From the NCBI RefSeq assembly GCF_000316115.1, contig NZ_JH993793.1, forward strand, positions 147,517-211,516: a DNA stretch of 64,000 nt, read 5' to 3'. Below are positions 43,815 to 53,403 of the stretch, piece by piece (the stretch's first letter is position 1; every line of letters begins with the position of its first letter). Source of the DNA: Leptolyngbya sp. PCC 7375 (GTDB lineage: Bacteria; Cyanobacteriota; Cyanobacteriia; Phormidesmidales; Phormidesmidaceae). A program made the translations under genes and the position numbers. Under the pieces are notes generated by a model. That model saw only the letters and a program-made list of their open reading frames with translations, had not been told where the DNA came from and ran no database searches.

Positions 43815-45002
43815 GTGATATTTTCTCTGAAACCTTTATTCAAGCGATTTGTTCAGGAACCGCCGTTGGGTTGGGCGCAGCTGAGCCATCAAAAAGTGCG
43901 CCTATTAGTCGCCCTATCGGGGATTGCCTTCGCCGATATTTTAATCTTCATGCAGTTGGGATTCAAAAACCTGTTGTATGACGGCGCTACTCTGGTTCAT
44001 CGAAATCTAAAAGGTGATGTTGTTTTAATCAGTAACCGTACCGATCTCCTGGGGGATGGTCAAACGTTTTCCAAACGTTATCTATATCAAGCCGCCGCCG
44101 TAGAAGGTGTGGAATCGGCGAGTCCCCTCTATTACTCATGGACCACCTGGGTGAACCCGTGGGATAAGGAGGTCACTGAAGTTGCGGTGATTGCCTTTGA
44201 CCCAGTGCAGCCGGTTCTGGCTTTACCGGAGGTAAATCAGCAACTAGAGGCCATCAAACTGTCCAATATTGTTCTATTTGATCGCAAATCTCAGCCGACC
44301 ACTGGACCGGTGGCCGAGTCTTTTGGCGCGGGTGAAGCCATTACTACCGAGATATCAGGACACCGCGTTAAGGTAGGCGGCATCTTTACCTTGGGGAGTA
44401 GCTTTTTCCTGAAAGGCCACCTGATCACCAGCGATTGGAACTATCTGCGTCTGTTTGGTGCTGACAGCCTGGATAGCATTGCGGTCGGCATTTTGACTTT
44501 GGCCCCCGACACCGATCCCCAAGCAGTGCTGGCGAGACTTCAGCACAGACTGCCCCAGGAAGTCCAGGTGATGACTCGCCAAGATTATGTGGACTACGAA
44601 ATCGCCTTTTGGTCTACTCAACATCCCGCAGGCACCATTTTCAACTTCGGAGCCATTATGGGGTTCATTGTTGGAGTTGTGGTTGTTAATCAGGTTCTCT
44701 ATTCCGATGTGAATGATCATCTGGCCGAGTATGCCACTTTAAAAGCCATGGGCTATTCAGATCGGCGGTTGCTGATGGTTGTCTTTCAAGAAGGCATCCT
44801 GCTGGCTATTTTAGGATTTGTGCCCGGATTTGGCGTCTCCATTGGCATGTATGGCCTGCTGGGAGGGCTAACGCGAATCCCTGTGACCATGACGTCGGGC
44901 GTTGCCTTGCAAGTATTTACAGTGACCCTGGTCATGTGTTTGATTTCAGCTGCAATTGCCATGCGAAAACTGCAGTCTGCGGATCCGGCAGATGTCTTTT
45001 AG
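43815..45002 (+). CDS. devC: DevC-type ABC exporter permease, second copy
   Basis: 395 residues, the same length as the upstream devC and similar throughout (QEPPLGWAQLSHQKVRLLVAL, FADILIFMQLGFKNLLYDGATLVHRNLKGDVVLIS, VNDHLAEYATLKAMGYSDRRLLMVVFQEG). The start is a GTG or ATA region at 43815 (ATGATCTGTG precedes; the annotated frame begins MIFSLKPLFKRF). Four membrane helices are in the same positions as in copy 1. Two non-identical permeases plus one ATPase suggest a heterodimeric DevC pair, or that one copy is redundant. devA follows after 8 bp. Confidence 0.92.
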   Translation: MIFSLKPLFKRFVQEPPLGWAQLSHQKVRLLVALSGIAFADILIFMQLGFKNLLYDGATLVHRNLKGDVVLISNRTDLLGDGQTFSKRYLYQAAAVEGVESASPLYYSWTTWVNPWDKEVTEVAVIAFDPVQPVLALPEVNQQLEAIKLSNIVLFDRKSQPTTGPVAESFGAGEAITTEISGHRVKVGGIFTLGSSFFLKGHLITSDWNYLRLFGADSLDSIAVGILTLAPDTDPQAVLARLQHRLPQEVQVMTRQDYVDYEIAFWSTQHPAGTIFNFGAIMGFIVGVVVVNQVLYSDVNDHLAEYATLKAMGYSDRRLLMVVFQEGILLAILGFVPGFGVSIGMYGLLGGLTRIPVTMTSGVALQVFTVTLVMCLISAAIAMRKLQSADPADVF

Positions 45003-45010
45003 GAGGGACT

Positions 45011-45718
45011 ATGTTTTCTCAACCTGTTGTTACCGTCCGCCATCTCAACCATGCCTTCGGCAAGGGCGAGTTACGCAAGCCGGTTTTGTTCGATGTAGAT
45101 TTAGATATCTGCGCCGGGGAGATTGTCCTGTTAACCGGTCCGTCTGGCAGTGGCAAAACCACGCTGCTGACGTTGATTGCAGGGCTACGGTCTGTGCAGG
45201 AAGGCAGTGTTAATATCCTGGGTCAAGAGCTGTTGGGGGCGAGTAAACAGCAGCTGGTGCAGGTGCGTAACCAGATTGGATTTATTTTTCAGTCTCATAA
45301 TTTGTTGGCTTGTTTGACGGCTCAGCAGAATGTGGGCATGTCCCTGCGGCTACATGACAATTTGTTGCTTGAGGACCGGATTGATCGCGCTCAGGCAATT
45401 CTGGAGGCAGTTGGGATGAGCGATCGGGTTAGCTACTATCCTGATAGTTTGTCGGGGGGACAGAAACAGCGGGTTGCGATCGCACGAGCCCTGGTCAGTG
45501 AGCCCAAAATTGTCCTTGCCGATGAACCCACCGCCGCGCTGGATAGTAAGTCTGGCCGTGATGTGGTCGACATTATGCAGCGTTTAGCCAAACAACAAGG
45601 CGGCACAATTTTGCTCGTCACCCACGACACTCGAATTCTCGACATTGCCGACCGCATTGTCCACATGGAAGACGGTCGCCTAGCCCATGATACGGCGCTA
45701 ATGAGTAGCAAGGCATGA
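45011..45718 (+). CDS. devA: DevA-type ABC transporter ATPase
   Basis: 235 residues of the MacB/LolD-like ATPase family. Walker A GPSGSGKTT at 43-51, Q-loop (QSHN), signature LSGGQKQRVAIARAL, Walker B IVLADEPTAALD and the H-switch LLVTHDTRI are all present. The ATG at 45011 has a strong AGGAGG 5 nt upstream; a longer frame from 44936 is spurious, being inside devC. It powers export through the DevC permeases and DevB adaptor. Last gene of the operon. Confidence 0.95.
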   Translation: MFSQPVVTVRHLNHAFGKGELRKPVLFDVDLDICAGEIVLLTGPSGSGKTTLLTLIAGLRSVQEGSVNILGQELLGASKQQLVQVRNQIGFIFQSHNLLACLTAQQNVGMSLRLHDNLLLEDRIDRAQAILEAVGMSDRVSYYPDSLSGGQKQRVAIARALVSEPKIVLADEPTAALDSKSGRDVVDIMQRLAKQQGGTILLVTHDTRILDIADRIVHMEDGRLAHDTALMSSKA

Positions 45719-45794
45719 GACATTTCCAATGGGCTTCCTCACAAAGTCCTCATCTTTGTGTTCCAGAGTTACATTGAAGACAAAGGAACAACCT

Positions 45795-46139
45795 ATGAAT
45801 AGGATTACAAAGTGGCTTCTTTTCTGGAGTCCAAGGGTTCTGTGTATTCTTTTCGCAATTTTTCTGAGCCTGTTTGCCTTAGATGTATTTAGCGAAGGAT
45901 ATGGCGTTGGCGAAACAATTCTTGCCCTGCTCATACATCTGATGCCAACGTACCTGATAGTTATTTCCTTAGCCATTGCCTGGCGGTGGGAGTGGGTTGG
46001 CTCAATTCTATTTATTGCGTTGGCGTTATTCTATCTGGCCTCTAGCGGGGGTGGGAGCTGGATTATTTCTGGTCCCCTGTTTCTGATCGCTATTCTTTTT
46101 CTAGTCAACTGGATGTACAGATCACGGATTCAAGCTTAG
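45795..46139 (+). CDS. Small membrane protein
   Basis: The ATG at 45795 (AAAGGA upstream) gives 114 residues with about four membrane segments: VLCILFAIFLSLFALDVF, ILALLIHLMPTYLIVISLAIAW, WVGSILFIALALFYLAS and WIISGPLFLIAILFLVNWMY. The layout is that of small DUF membrane proteins common in many bacteria. Function is unknown. It is followed 2 bp later by another small membrane protein and then a CPBP protease, so these three may be cotranscribed. Confidence 0.8.
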   Translation: MNRITKWLLFWSPRVLCILFAIFLSLFALDVFSEGYGVGETILALLIHLMPTYLIVISLAIAWRWEWVGSILFIALALFYLASSGGGSWIISGPLFLIAILFLVNWMYRSRIQA

Positions 46140-46141
46140 CA

Positions 46142-46534
46142 GTGAAAAAGACGATGAGTGAAAACGGTTTGCGCATGCTCGGTGTAGTCTTTGCATTTCT
46201 GCTGGTTTTCGGAACCGGCTTCTATTTGACCCATTTCGGCAGACCCTATGGTGTGGCTCTTTTTACAGTACATAAGCTGGTTGCAACTGGGATCCTGGTC
46301 TTCCTTGGGGTAAACATCTACAAAATTTACAAGACACCAGCATTGGGGGGGAGCGCATGGCTGCTTGTATCACTGGCAGTTCTGGCATTTGTTGTCATGA
46401 TTGCATCGGGTAGCGTGCTGAGTGCAGTCAAATCCTCACCAGTAGTGATTGCGGCTATTCACAAAGTAGTCTCCTATGTGACGGTGCTGCTTGCGATCGC
46501 AGCGTTCTATTTGCTGCTGTGGAGAAGTCCTTAG
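46142..46534 (+). CDS. Small four-helix membrane protein
   Basis: 130 residues from GTG 46142; an ATG at 46154 is equally possible. Helices: MLGVVFAFLLVFGTGFYLTH, HKLVATGILVFLGVNIYKIY, AWLLVSLAVLAFVVMIASG and AIHKVVSYVTVLLAIAAFYLLL. The pair of HK residues near helix starts resembles small cytochrome-like or DoxX-like proteins, but no haem-binding set is clear. Family not recognised. It lies between a small membrane protein and a CPBP protease. Confidence 0.75.
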   Translation: MKKTMSENGLRMLGVVFAFLLVFGTGFYLTHFGRPYGVALFTVHKLVATGILVFLGVNIYKIYKTPALGGSAWLLVSLAVLAFVVMIASGSVLSAVKSSPVVIAAIHKVVSYVTVLLAIAAFYLLLWRSP

Positions 46535-46589
46535 CACACCAAGTTTCCTTACAAAATTTTCACCAACCTGCTGCTTGAGGAGTTTACGA

Positions 46590-47231
46590 GTGGCTAGAAA
46601 GAAAAGTCTAATCTCTCTCGGTCTAATCACGGGTCTAGCAGCTCTGACCTTCATTACGTCTGCGACGCAGTGGCTGGTTAGAAATCTTGGATCATCGTCG
46701 CAGTATGATAGCTTGCTAAGCAGCATACTTATTATCCTTTGCATCTTCCTTTGGTCCAAGAAAACCCGAGCTTTCCCTTGGCTCCCTGCTTCATCTTTCT
46801 GGAAAAGAGCCTGCTATTTAATGGGCATTATTGTCTTCATCCTGCTCATTACCAATATTCTAAATCAGCCAGTTTCAAGAATTACAGAGCAGGCTAGATC
46901 GCCATTTGAAGTGGTGGATGTGATCGTTTTTGGCCCTATTGCTGAAGAGCTTGTCTTTCGCGGTGTGATGTGGTCAATATTCAAGAGACTTGCCCAGAAC
47001 AGCCATGGGCGGGTTGTTACGCTGATCGGAACTTCACTCTTGTTCGGGGTGGAACACTTGGGTTACTGGGCGCTTTCCTATTGGCCATTGCCGCCTGCTG
47101 CCATGATGCATGCATTGCTAATGGTTGGTGCAGGCGCTTTCTTTGGAACCTTTCGATTGGCTTCGCGATCGCTTCTAGCACCAATGGCTGTTCATATGCT
47201 TGCAAATGGCGCTATTTTACTAACTCAGTAG
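46590..47231 (+). CDS. CPBP-family intramembrane protease
   Basis: The GTG at 46590 with TGAGGAG upstream gives 213 residues. Conserved CPBP/Abi motifs are EELVFRG (about 119-125), FGVEHLGY (second motif with His) and a late HMLANG motif. The fold is a multi-helix membrane metalloprotease, related to Rce1. CPBP proteins process peptides in membranes or give immunity in bacteriocin systems. The gene is the last of a plus-strand group and converges with the next gene, 4 bp away. Confidence 0.88.
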   Translation: MARKKSLISLGLITGLAALTFITSATQWLVRNLGSSSQYDSLLSSILIILCIFLWSKKTRAFPWLPASSFWKRACYLMGIIVFILLITNILNQPVSRITEQARSPFEVVDVIVFGPIAEELVFRGVMWSIFKRLAQNSHGRVVTLIGTSLLFGVEHLGYWALSYWPLPPAAMMHALLMVGAGAFFGTFRLASRSLLAPMAVHMLANGAILLTQ

Positions 47232-47235
47232 AGAA

Positions 47236-48312
47236 CTAAACCCACGCAAATAATTTTCTCACACCCGCCCGCTTCACGGAGAAATGGGTGATCAAAAGAA
47301 CAATTAAGCCAACGAGTGCTGCATTAACGGCATTTAGCTTATTGATATCCAAGACCAACATACTCCAGCCAAAAAGCACCCACTGCACAAAATATATCGC
47401 TGTAACGTTCTTACTCCAATAAATCAACACCTTGATGATTCGATTTTCAATACTCAACGTTTGTTCAAGCCAATGGCAAACGCTAAACCATACCAAAACG
47501 AACCCAATTATTAACAAATGGATGCTTGCGCCACTTCGATAGTAATCACCTATAGGGGAAAGAACATCAAATGCTAAAATTCCAACAGCACTGAAAAGAA
47601 ATATAACTACTCCCAAAGCGCTTAGGCCAAAACCATACCAGCCCATTTTTCGTAGGCTACTCTTGAGCCTGTCACGACTGAGCAAATACCGGCTGAGATA
47701 CATGCCCAACAGTGGATAAATTATCCATGGAAAAAATGGGAAATAAACAGTTGTAGCCTCTCCCCAAAAAAGATCAGAAAATGGATTACTACCGAACCTA
47801 CCCCACAAGAATGGAGAAGCTAAAAGGATAATGAGAATCAGTAAAGGTATCGTATTTTTTTGGCCAGCTATTCGTTTAATCAAGGTGCAGAAAATTAGAG
47901 ATAACCCTGCTAAATGGAAAATATCAACCGAGAATAGTAAGGTTAGCAGGGTCTCACCTTCCTCTAAGTTAAGGCTATCCCTGCCATATAGCAGGATCGC
48001 TATGAGCACAGGGATCGTGAATCGCAGTAGGTTTAAAATGAACCCAAGTATTAGTAGCTTAATCCCCCGCCATATATTTTGGCGGGTACTCGCCTTTGAT
48101 TTTATTAAAAATGCTCCCATCAGTAGCATAAATACTGGAGCAGCAGGAGCCGTTCCTAAGAGTATGAAGAGATTTGCTAATAAGCTGTCTCCTTCGCTGC
48201 CAGACACTTCATGGACAATCATGCAATGCTGGGTAAACATGCCAAATACAGCTAAACCCCGAGCAATATCCAAATAGTAAATTCGTTTGTTAACCTTGTC
48301 TTTTGGTGTCAT
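47236..48312 (-). CDS. Acyltransferase-like multi-helix membrane protein (HGSNAT/DUF1624-like)
   Basis: 358 residues with about 9-10 membrane helices. The start YYLDIARGLAVFGMFTQHCMIVHEV is the typical beginning of heparan-alpha-glucosaminide N-acetyltransferase-like and OpgC/Acyltransferase_3 proteins, with the His in the first helix region. FPFFPWIIYPLLGMYLSRYLL is a second conserved block. It likely transfers acyl groups across the membrane to a sugar or polymer; the substrate is unknown. The gene is alone on the minus strand and converges with the CPBP gene. Confidence 0.75.
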   Translation of the reverse strand: MTPKDKVNKRIYYLDIARGLAVFGMFTQHCMIVHEVSGSEGDSLLANLFILLGTAPAAPVFMLLMGAFLIKSKASTRQNIWRGIKLLILGFILNLLRFTIPVLIAILLYGRDSLNLEEGETLLTLLFSVDIFHLAGLSLIFCTLIKRIAGQKNTIPLLILIILLASPFLWGRFGSNPFSDLFWGEATTVYFPFFPWIIYPLLGMYLSRYLLSRDRLKSSLRKMGWYGFGLSALGVVIFLFSAVGILAFDVLSPIGDYYRSGASIHLLIIGFVLVWFSVCHWLEQTLSIENRIIKVLIYWSKNVTAIYFVQWVLFGWSMLVLDINKLNAVNAALVGLIVLLITHFSVKRAGVRKLFAWV

Positions 48313-48470
48313 GATTGATAAGAATTACTGGCTGAATTGTTGAGTGAGCAATTGTGTGCGAAATTTCCAAAAAATTATAGCGATGATGACAGCCACGATG
48401 GCTAAGGCTGCTCCAAATTCTCCAGTAATATGGGCCGTGATATCCGCATCCGCTGTCACAGGTAACTGCT

Positions 48471-49043
48471 ATGTACAAAATCTTGACCGTTAGTCTAGTT
48501 TTTGCGATCGCTGTGGGGTGTAACAATTTTCCTTCAGACCGCAAAGAGGCTGCTGCCCCAGCTTCCTTGACCACAGCCCCCGTCGAGATCAGGCCGTCTC
48601 CTGGACCCACAGCATCGGTACCTGAGCTAGAAGTGACCATATCTCCAGCCCAGTCTGAAACCCTTTATATCAGTGAGCAATTTAGGTTTCAATTTAACAC
48701 CCCAACCGGTTATGTGATTGACTCAACAGAAACCTCTACTAGCGAGCATATTTCCATACTGCGACAAGAAGATGTCGGCACGCTAGAACCGCCACTTATC
48801 TACATCAGCGTTCAGGAAAATCCAAACCAACTTTCCCTGGCAACCTTTCGTGATCAGGAGATTATGCCGCTGATGGAAACAGAGCACCCAAACACCACCG
48901 TTGCCGGGCAGCCAGCCCTCGACTTTGAATCCACAGGGCTCTATGCAATGAGGAACCTGCTGTTTAGTACGCCGGATGGGCGCTATATCATCCATCTGAA
49001 TGCTAGCTATTCGGAGTCTCCACCTGAAGCAGATCCCCTATGA
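48471..49043 (+). CDS. Lipoprotein of unknown function
   Basis: 190 residues with a lipoprotein signal: MYKILTVSLVFAIAVGC, lipobox AVGC with Cys17. A Pro/Ala/Ser-rich linker (about 25-65) leads to a globular domain (FRFQFNTPTGYVIDSTE...GQPALDFESTGLYAMRNLLFSTPDGRYIIHLNASY) that resembles PsbP-like or DUF1795-like folds. Expected at the periplasmic side of a membrane. It is divergent from the acyltransferase-like gene. Gene family not named. Confidence 0.75.
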   Translation: MYKILTVSLVFAIAVGCNNFPSDRKEAAAPASLTTAPVEIRPSPGPTASVPELEVTISPAQSETLYISEQFRFQFNTPTGYVIDSTETSTSEHISILRQEDVGTLEPPLIYISVQENPNQLSLATFRDQEIMPLMETEHPNTTVAGQPALDFESTGLYAMRNLLFSTPDGRYIIHLNASYSESPPEADPL

Positions 49044-49659
49044 CAGGCTGCGCAACGTATCATCGCGAGTTTTCAGTGGCTCAGTTAGACGATAGGCTCA
49101 ACCCATAACCTCACAAGTTGCTCATATTTGACGTTAAAAACATGATTTGTAGCCTTATCAAGTGGCAGTGGTCTCTCTTTATCCGGGGCTGGTTCGAACA
49201 GAAAGAGTCATGCGGGCGGCGGAATACTTAGATTTAAGTAATTCTGAGGGGTATGACCTCAATTAGATGTCTATTAAAAAGTCAGAAATTCTAAGCCCTA
49301 CAAGAAGCTTACAATCTCCATCACGCTGAAATTGAGAAAATTGATTCTTTGTTCAAATCTTTCTGAAACCCTTGCTGGATAAGCATTATAGCACTCTACA
49401 TCGTGCCGAGGTCATACCCATTCTGAGTCTCCCCAGTTTTTTGGAAGCGTCATTGCTGCCTTGGCATCAGACCCAGATATCATGAAAAAGTCGGGCAAGG
49501 TTTTAGTTGCCGCCCAATTGGCTATGGATTATGGGATTACTGATATCGATGGGAAACAACCTCGACCGCTATCGCTTGATCAAGCCTAAACGGAACAACA
49601 GAATGACGCCATCACATCAAATGCCTCACATCAAAAATCATCAGTAGTCATGACCTCAC
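49044..49659. other. Gene-free stretch with one MITE and short decayed sequence
   Basis: It holds MITE family A copy 2 (49249-49419). Positions 49436-49590 can be read as a short decayed coding piece (FLEASLLPWHQTQIS...SGKVLVAAQLAMDYGITDIDGKQPRPLSLDQA), perhaps the tail of a lost oxidoreductase gene. Nothing else was recognised. Confidence 0.4.
49249..49419. mobile_element. MITE family A, copy 2 (171 bp, inverted relative to copy 1)
   Basis: GGGTATGACCTC...GAGGTCATACCC with a perfect 8-bp target duplication ATTCTGAG (49241-49248 and 49420-49427). Internal sequence matches 33630-33800 in reverse orientation with few differences. Confidence 0.92.
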
Positions 49660-51018
49660 TTATGCATAAGGTTGGGCGAACAGTTCTTTCTCCCCAACCT
49701 GATTTTCAGCCGCACTTTGCCGCCAGTGCCGTTGGGCCAATTTGATAAACAGCCATCGCCACAGGCTGAAGGGCATAAAGGGAATCGGTGTTTTTGTCAT
49801 CAGCTTGGCGGCTTCAGGTGGGACCCGTTGCCCATCCGCCAGGGCCGCACTGGCGATATCCAGGGCCTGGATAACATGCTCTACTGGTGGCCCCTCGCGC
49901 TCAGTTTCCTGGATGGGTTGACCTCCAAACAAAGCTTCTCCGGCTCCCATGGCCAGCCCTCCTAACCAAATCAGCCCCGTATCAATGGCAAAGCATTGAC
50001 AGATGGCTAACGCCAGTGCATTGTGATGGGCTTCGGGAAATCCATTGTTAGCGATCGCAAAAAGCCGTTTCGGACTTTCCGGTGGGTCGGTGGAGAGATG
50101 CTTAGACATCACCTCAAGCGACTTCATCACCAGGAATGGGAGTGAATCGACATACAGTGGGAAAGCCAACAGTATCAGCTCAGCTCGGTCCACAGCCGCC
50201 AGGAATTCCGCTTGCCCCTCGCCCTGTAAAAGGTTTTTCCTGAGTGTTAATGACTCGGTTTCCCAACCCCGCTGATTGAGTTGCGCCAACACATATCCGC
50301 CCAAGACGCCGGAAGTGCTGGGGGATTTAACCTTGGGGCTACCGATGATCAGCAAGGCTCGACCTGGGCCACCCAGGGTTGGAGTGCTAACACCAGCTGT
50401 CACTGCTGGCATCAGCGAGGCAACCACCTTAACGGACGGAAGATTATCATTTCTAACCAGCACGGATTGAAGTTGCTGGCGCACCTTTTCTGGAGCATCC
50501 GTACTTAAGACAACGTCGGCGGCATAGGTGGGGGCATGAGAGTTGAGGGCGTTGCGCCCAACCAGCAGCTTAAACAGGTTGGCTTCCGCGTCATTCGACT
50601 GATGCTGGACGCCAATGCCGACCAGTCGCGGATTTTTTGAATACCGGGGGTGGTGATGAAATTCACCATGATAAATGCCAAAATCAGGAAGAACTAGCGG
50701 TATCCTGCGATCTTGACTTTTTTTGATTTCCGATGAATATCCCCCAAATGTAACAGGAGTAAAGAGGATGGTCAGATCACTCTGGATGACTGCCTGAGTA
50801 ATATCACGCCCTGCATCAGGCTCCAGACAGATGCCCGGCGTTTTGACCCAGCAGCCAAAGCAGCCGATACAGGTGCCCATCTTGATGTCTCTCAATGGAA
50901 AAGTCTGCACCGTTGCGCCACTACTGTGCAGCTCATTCAACAGAAGGTCTAGCACCGGGGACAGGGATTCATCACCTACGCCTGAGCCATCTAGAAGAAC
51001 AATTTTTTGATTCAACAT
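49660..51018 (-). CDS. NAD(P)H-dependent FMN reductase-like protein, two flavodoxin-fold halves
   Basis: The ATG at 51018 gives 452 residues starting MLNQKIVLLDGSGVGDESLSPVLDLLLNELHSSGATVQTFPLRDIKMGTCIGCFGCWVKTPGIC. This first half is a flavodoxin-like/iron-sulfur flavoprotein type domain with CIGCFGC. The second half (about 225-400) repeats the fold: ALLIIGSPKVKSPSTSGVLGGYVLAQLNQRGWETESL, LILLAFPLYVDSLPFLVMKSLEVM. A duplication-fusion is likely. The product would bind FMN and reduce quinones or metals (inference). It is divergent from the FAD-oxidoreductase at 51290, so the two may act together. Confidence 0.8.
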   Translation of the reverse strand: MLNQKIVLLDGSGVGDESLSPVLDLLLNELHSSGATVQTFPLRDIKMGTCIGCFGCWVKTPGICLEPDAGRDITQAVIQSDLTILFTPVTFGGYSSEIKKSQDRRIPLVLPDFGIYHGEFHHHPRYSKNPRLVGIGVQHQSNDAEANLFKLLVGRNALNSHAPTYAADVVLSTDAPEKVRQQLQSVLVRNDNLPSVKVVASLMPAVTAGVSTPTLGGPGRALLIIGSPKVKSPSTSGVLGGYVLAQLNQRGWETESLTLRKNLLQGEGQAEFLAAVDRAELILLAFPLYVDSLPFLVMKSLEVMSKHLSTDPPESPKRLFAIANNGFPEAHHNALALAICQCFAIDTGLIWLGGLAMGAGEALFGGQPIQETEREGPPVEHVIQALDIASAALADGQRVPPEAAKLMTKTPIPFMPFSLWRWLFIKLAQRHWRQSAAENQVGEKELFAQPYA

Positions 51019-51289
51019 AGGAAACCTCCCACATACTGCAAAGAGTGTCTGTTCGTCTTCGGTCACCGTTGCACACAATAGGATTATGAGCCGTCATCAT
51101 TGGCAGCGAAGATCTATCCCATTGCTTACTTCCAAGTTTCAGCAAAAAAGTTGAGGAACTTGTGAGAGAATCCGCTTTAGAGAGCCTCACAAGTTCCTTA
51201 TGGTTTGTCCTCAAACTTAAAAAGGGGAATGTGAACTGAAGATGTGGCGTTGAATCTATCGTAACAAACCATCAAAATAAGGAAACCCT

Positions 51290-53377
51290 ATGAAAAAGAA
51301 ACTTCCTGGCATGGTTTGGATATTCGTCGGATTCCTTCCCTGGATTCTATTTTGGAGTTTGTCCGGGCCTGGTTCGTGGACAGCCGCCGTGCTGGCAGGC
51401 ATGATCGCTTCGTTGACACTGAATGCCTATCGCTGGCCTCGGCGCAATTTCAAGGCGTTGGAGCTGATCACGCTGATTTACTTCATCGTTCACTTTATCT
51501 TCACGGTGATATTGGGTTCAACGTTCTTTATCAAATACGGTGCGATTCTCAACCGTCTCACTCTGGCAGGGATGGCCTGGGGTACGCTCCTTGCCCGTTC
51601 CCCCTTCACTTACCAGTATGCCCGCGAAGATTGGGACAAAGCCTATTGGAATGACCCTGGCTTCCGCCTGGTCAACAATATTATCACTGCTGTCTGGGGT
51701 GCGATCTTTTTGATTAATGCCGCCCTTGCGATGGTGGCCACCTTTTTTGCGATCGCCGAAAGCACAAAATCTTGGCTGCTTGTCATTCTGCCTAATGTTG
51801 GACTTGTGCTGGGCGTCCTATTTTCAATGCGATTCCCGAATTGGTTTGTACGCTGGGGCATTAAGCGAGAAATCGAGGCGCGCGAACCTTACAAATGGGC
51901 ATCACCCAACTTCAGCGCAGGTCACCCGTCAGGGCAAGACCAGCATGATGTCATCGTGATCGGGTCGGGAATTGGCGGATTGAGCGCAGCCGCGTTGCTG
52001 GCAAAGCATGGGCGTAAGGTAATCGTATTTGAGCAGCATGTTCGGGCAGGTGGTTATTGCACATCATGGGAGCGTATCGTGCGACACGGTAACGAACGAT
52101 GGCGTTATGTGTTCGATGCTGGTGTGCATGATGTAAGCGGTTTAGGTGAGCATGGGCCTGTCCGCAATCTGCAAAGACAACTTGGGATCGAAGGACAAAT
52201 TGACTGGCGGTTGATGAGTCACGAGTATCTCGTGGATGGCATTCGGATTAAAGTGCCGCAAGGTACAGATGAGTTTGCGCAAGTACTTGGTGAGCAATTT
52301 GCCGACGAACGGGCAAATATTAAAGCCTTCTTCGACGAGATTGAACAGGTCTACCGTGAGAACTCCATGGGCATTGAACAGACGGACGGCCCTAATGCAA
52401 TTGAGGCAATGCTGGCGTATCCCAAGACGCATCCACACGCTTACAAATGGATGGAGGTTCCTTTCGGGGAAATGCTGGATGCGTACTTTCGAGATCCGCG
52501 CCTCAAAGAATTTATCTCGATGTTGACTGGCTACTTAAGTGACAACCCATCGTCGCTGACTGTCGGCTCAATGGCTCCAGTCTTTGGCTATTATTTCGAT
52601 GGTGGTTATTACCCTGCCGGTGGCTCACAAGTGTTTTCTGACGCTCTGGTAAGTGTGATCAAAGAAAACGGAGGCGAGGTGCGGCTACGTGCCTCGGTGG
52701 GCCGAATTATCGTTGAGAATCGGAAAGCGACTGGCATGATGTTAGCCAATGGAGAGAGGCACTACGCCAAAGCGATTATCTCTAACGCAGATGTCTGGAA
52801 AACCTTCAGAGAACTGGTCGGATATGAACACCTGCCCAAGCCATTTGCCCAGAAGATCAACACCCTGGAGCCATCGACGTCTGCCTTTGTGGTTTTCTTA
52901 GGCATTGACTGTGTGCCAGACATCTCATCGATCACGATGATCGATGAAATTTGTATTGTGGTGCCGTCGAAAGTGGATCCCTCTCTGGCTCCGCCTGGTC
53001 ACTCGGCAATCACACTGATTAAATTGGTTCCCCCAGCGGCAGCAGTTATGGAAAATCGTAAAGCGCCTGGTTACACAAAATATAAGCAAGCGTGCGGCGA
53101 TGAAATGATCTCCCTTGCCGAACAAGTCATTCCGAATTTGCGCCAGCACATCGTCTATCGCCAAGAAGGCGCGCCACCTACATTTGCACGCTATGACTGG
53201 ACGACCCAAGGGGCGATATATGGCCCTGCTGAGGGGCAATCCCGCCTACCAATGAAAACGCCGATTGAAAGATTATATTTAGTAGGCGCGGGTACACACT
53301 ACGGCGCTGGTGTTGAGGCTGTAGTGCTTTCAGGCGTTCTGGCTGCAAACGCCATCTATCGAAGAAGCTCTGGGTGA
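51290..53377 (+). CDS. Membrane-anchored CrtI-like FAD-dependent oxidoreductase
   Basis: 695 residues. The first 200 residues form a membrane domain of about five or six helices (WIFVGFLPWILFWSL, AAVLAGMIASLTLNAY, LITLIYFIVHFIFTVIL, VNNIITAVWGAIFLINAALAMVATFFAIA, LLVILPNVGLVLGVLF). The remainder is a phytoene-desaturase/carotenoid-isomerase-like flavoprotein with the dinucleotide motif VIVIGSGIGGLSAAALLAKHG near 224, followed by FEQHVRAGGYC, and the C-terminal FAD motif LYLVGAGTHYGAGVEAVVLSG. The substrate is probably a lipid, carotenoid or retinoid-like molecule. Its fused membrane domain is unusual for the CrtI family. Divergent from the flavodoxin-type gene. Confidence 0.88.
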   Translation: MKKKLPGMVWIFVGFLPWILFWSLSGPGSWTAAVLAGMIASLTLNAYRWPRRNFKALELITLIYFIVHFIFTVILGSTFFIKYGAILNRLTLAGMAWGTLLARSPFTYQYAREDWDKAYWNDPGFRLVNNIITAVWGAIFLINAALAMVATFFAIAESTKSWLLVILPNVGLVLGVLFSMRFPNWFVRWGIKREIEAREPYKWASPNFSAGHPSGQDQHDVIVIGSGIGGLSAAALLAKHGRKVIVFEQHVRAGGYCTSWERIVRHGNERWRYVFDAGVHDVSGLGEHGPVRNLQRQLGIEGQIDWRLMSHEYLVDGIRIKVPQGTDEFAQVLGEQFADERANIKAFFDEIEQVYRENSMGIEQTDGPNAIEAMLAYPKTHPHAYKWMEVPFGEMLDAYFRDPRLKEFISMLTGYLSDNPSSLTVGSMAPVFGYYFDGGYYPAGGSQVFSDALVSVIKENGGEVRLRASVGRIIVENRKATGMMLANGERHYAKAIISNADVWKTFRELVGYEHLPKPFAQKINTLEPSTSAFVVFLGIDCVPDISSITMIDEICIVVPSKVDPSLAPPGHSAITLIKLVPPAAAVMENRKAPGYTKYKQACGDEMISLAEQVIPNLRQHIVYRQEGAPPTFARYDWTTQGAIYGPAEGQSRLPMKTPIERLYLVGAGTHYGAGVEAVVLSGVLAANAIYRRSSG

Positions 53378-53403
53378 GACTATCGGCAAAATTTTATTTG
53401 TTG

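Noticed and set aside
45698..45976. Minus-strand frame opposite the end of devA
   Set aside because: Shadow frame of the real membrane protein gene; no start signal or family.
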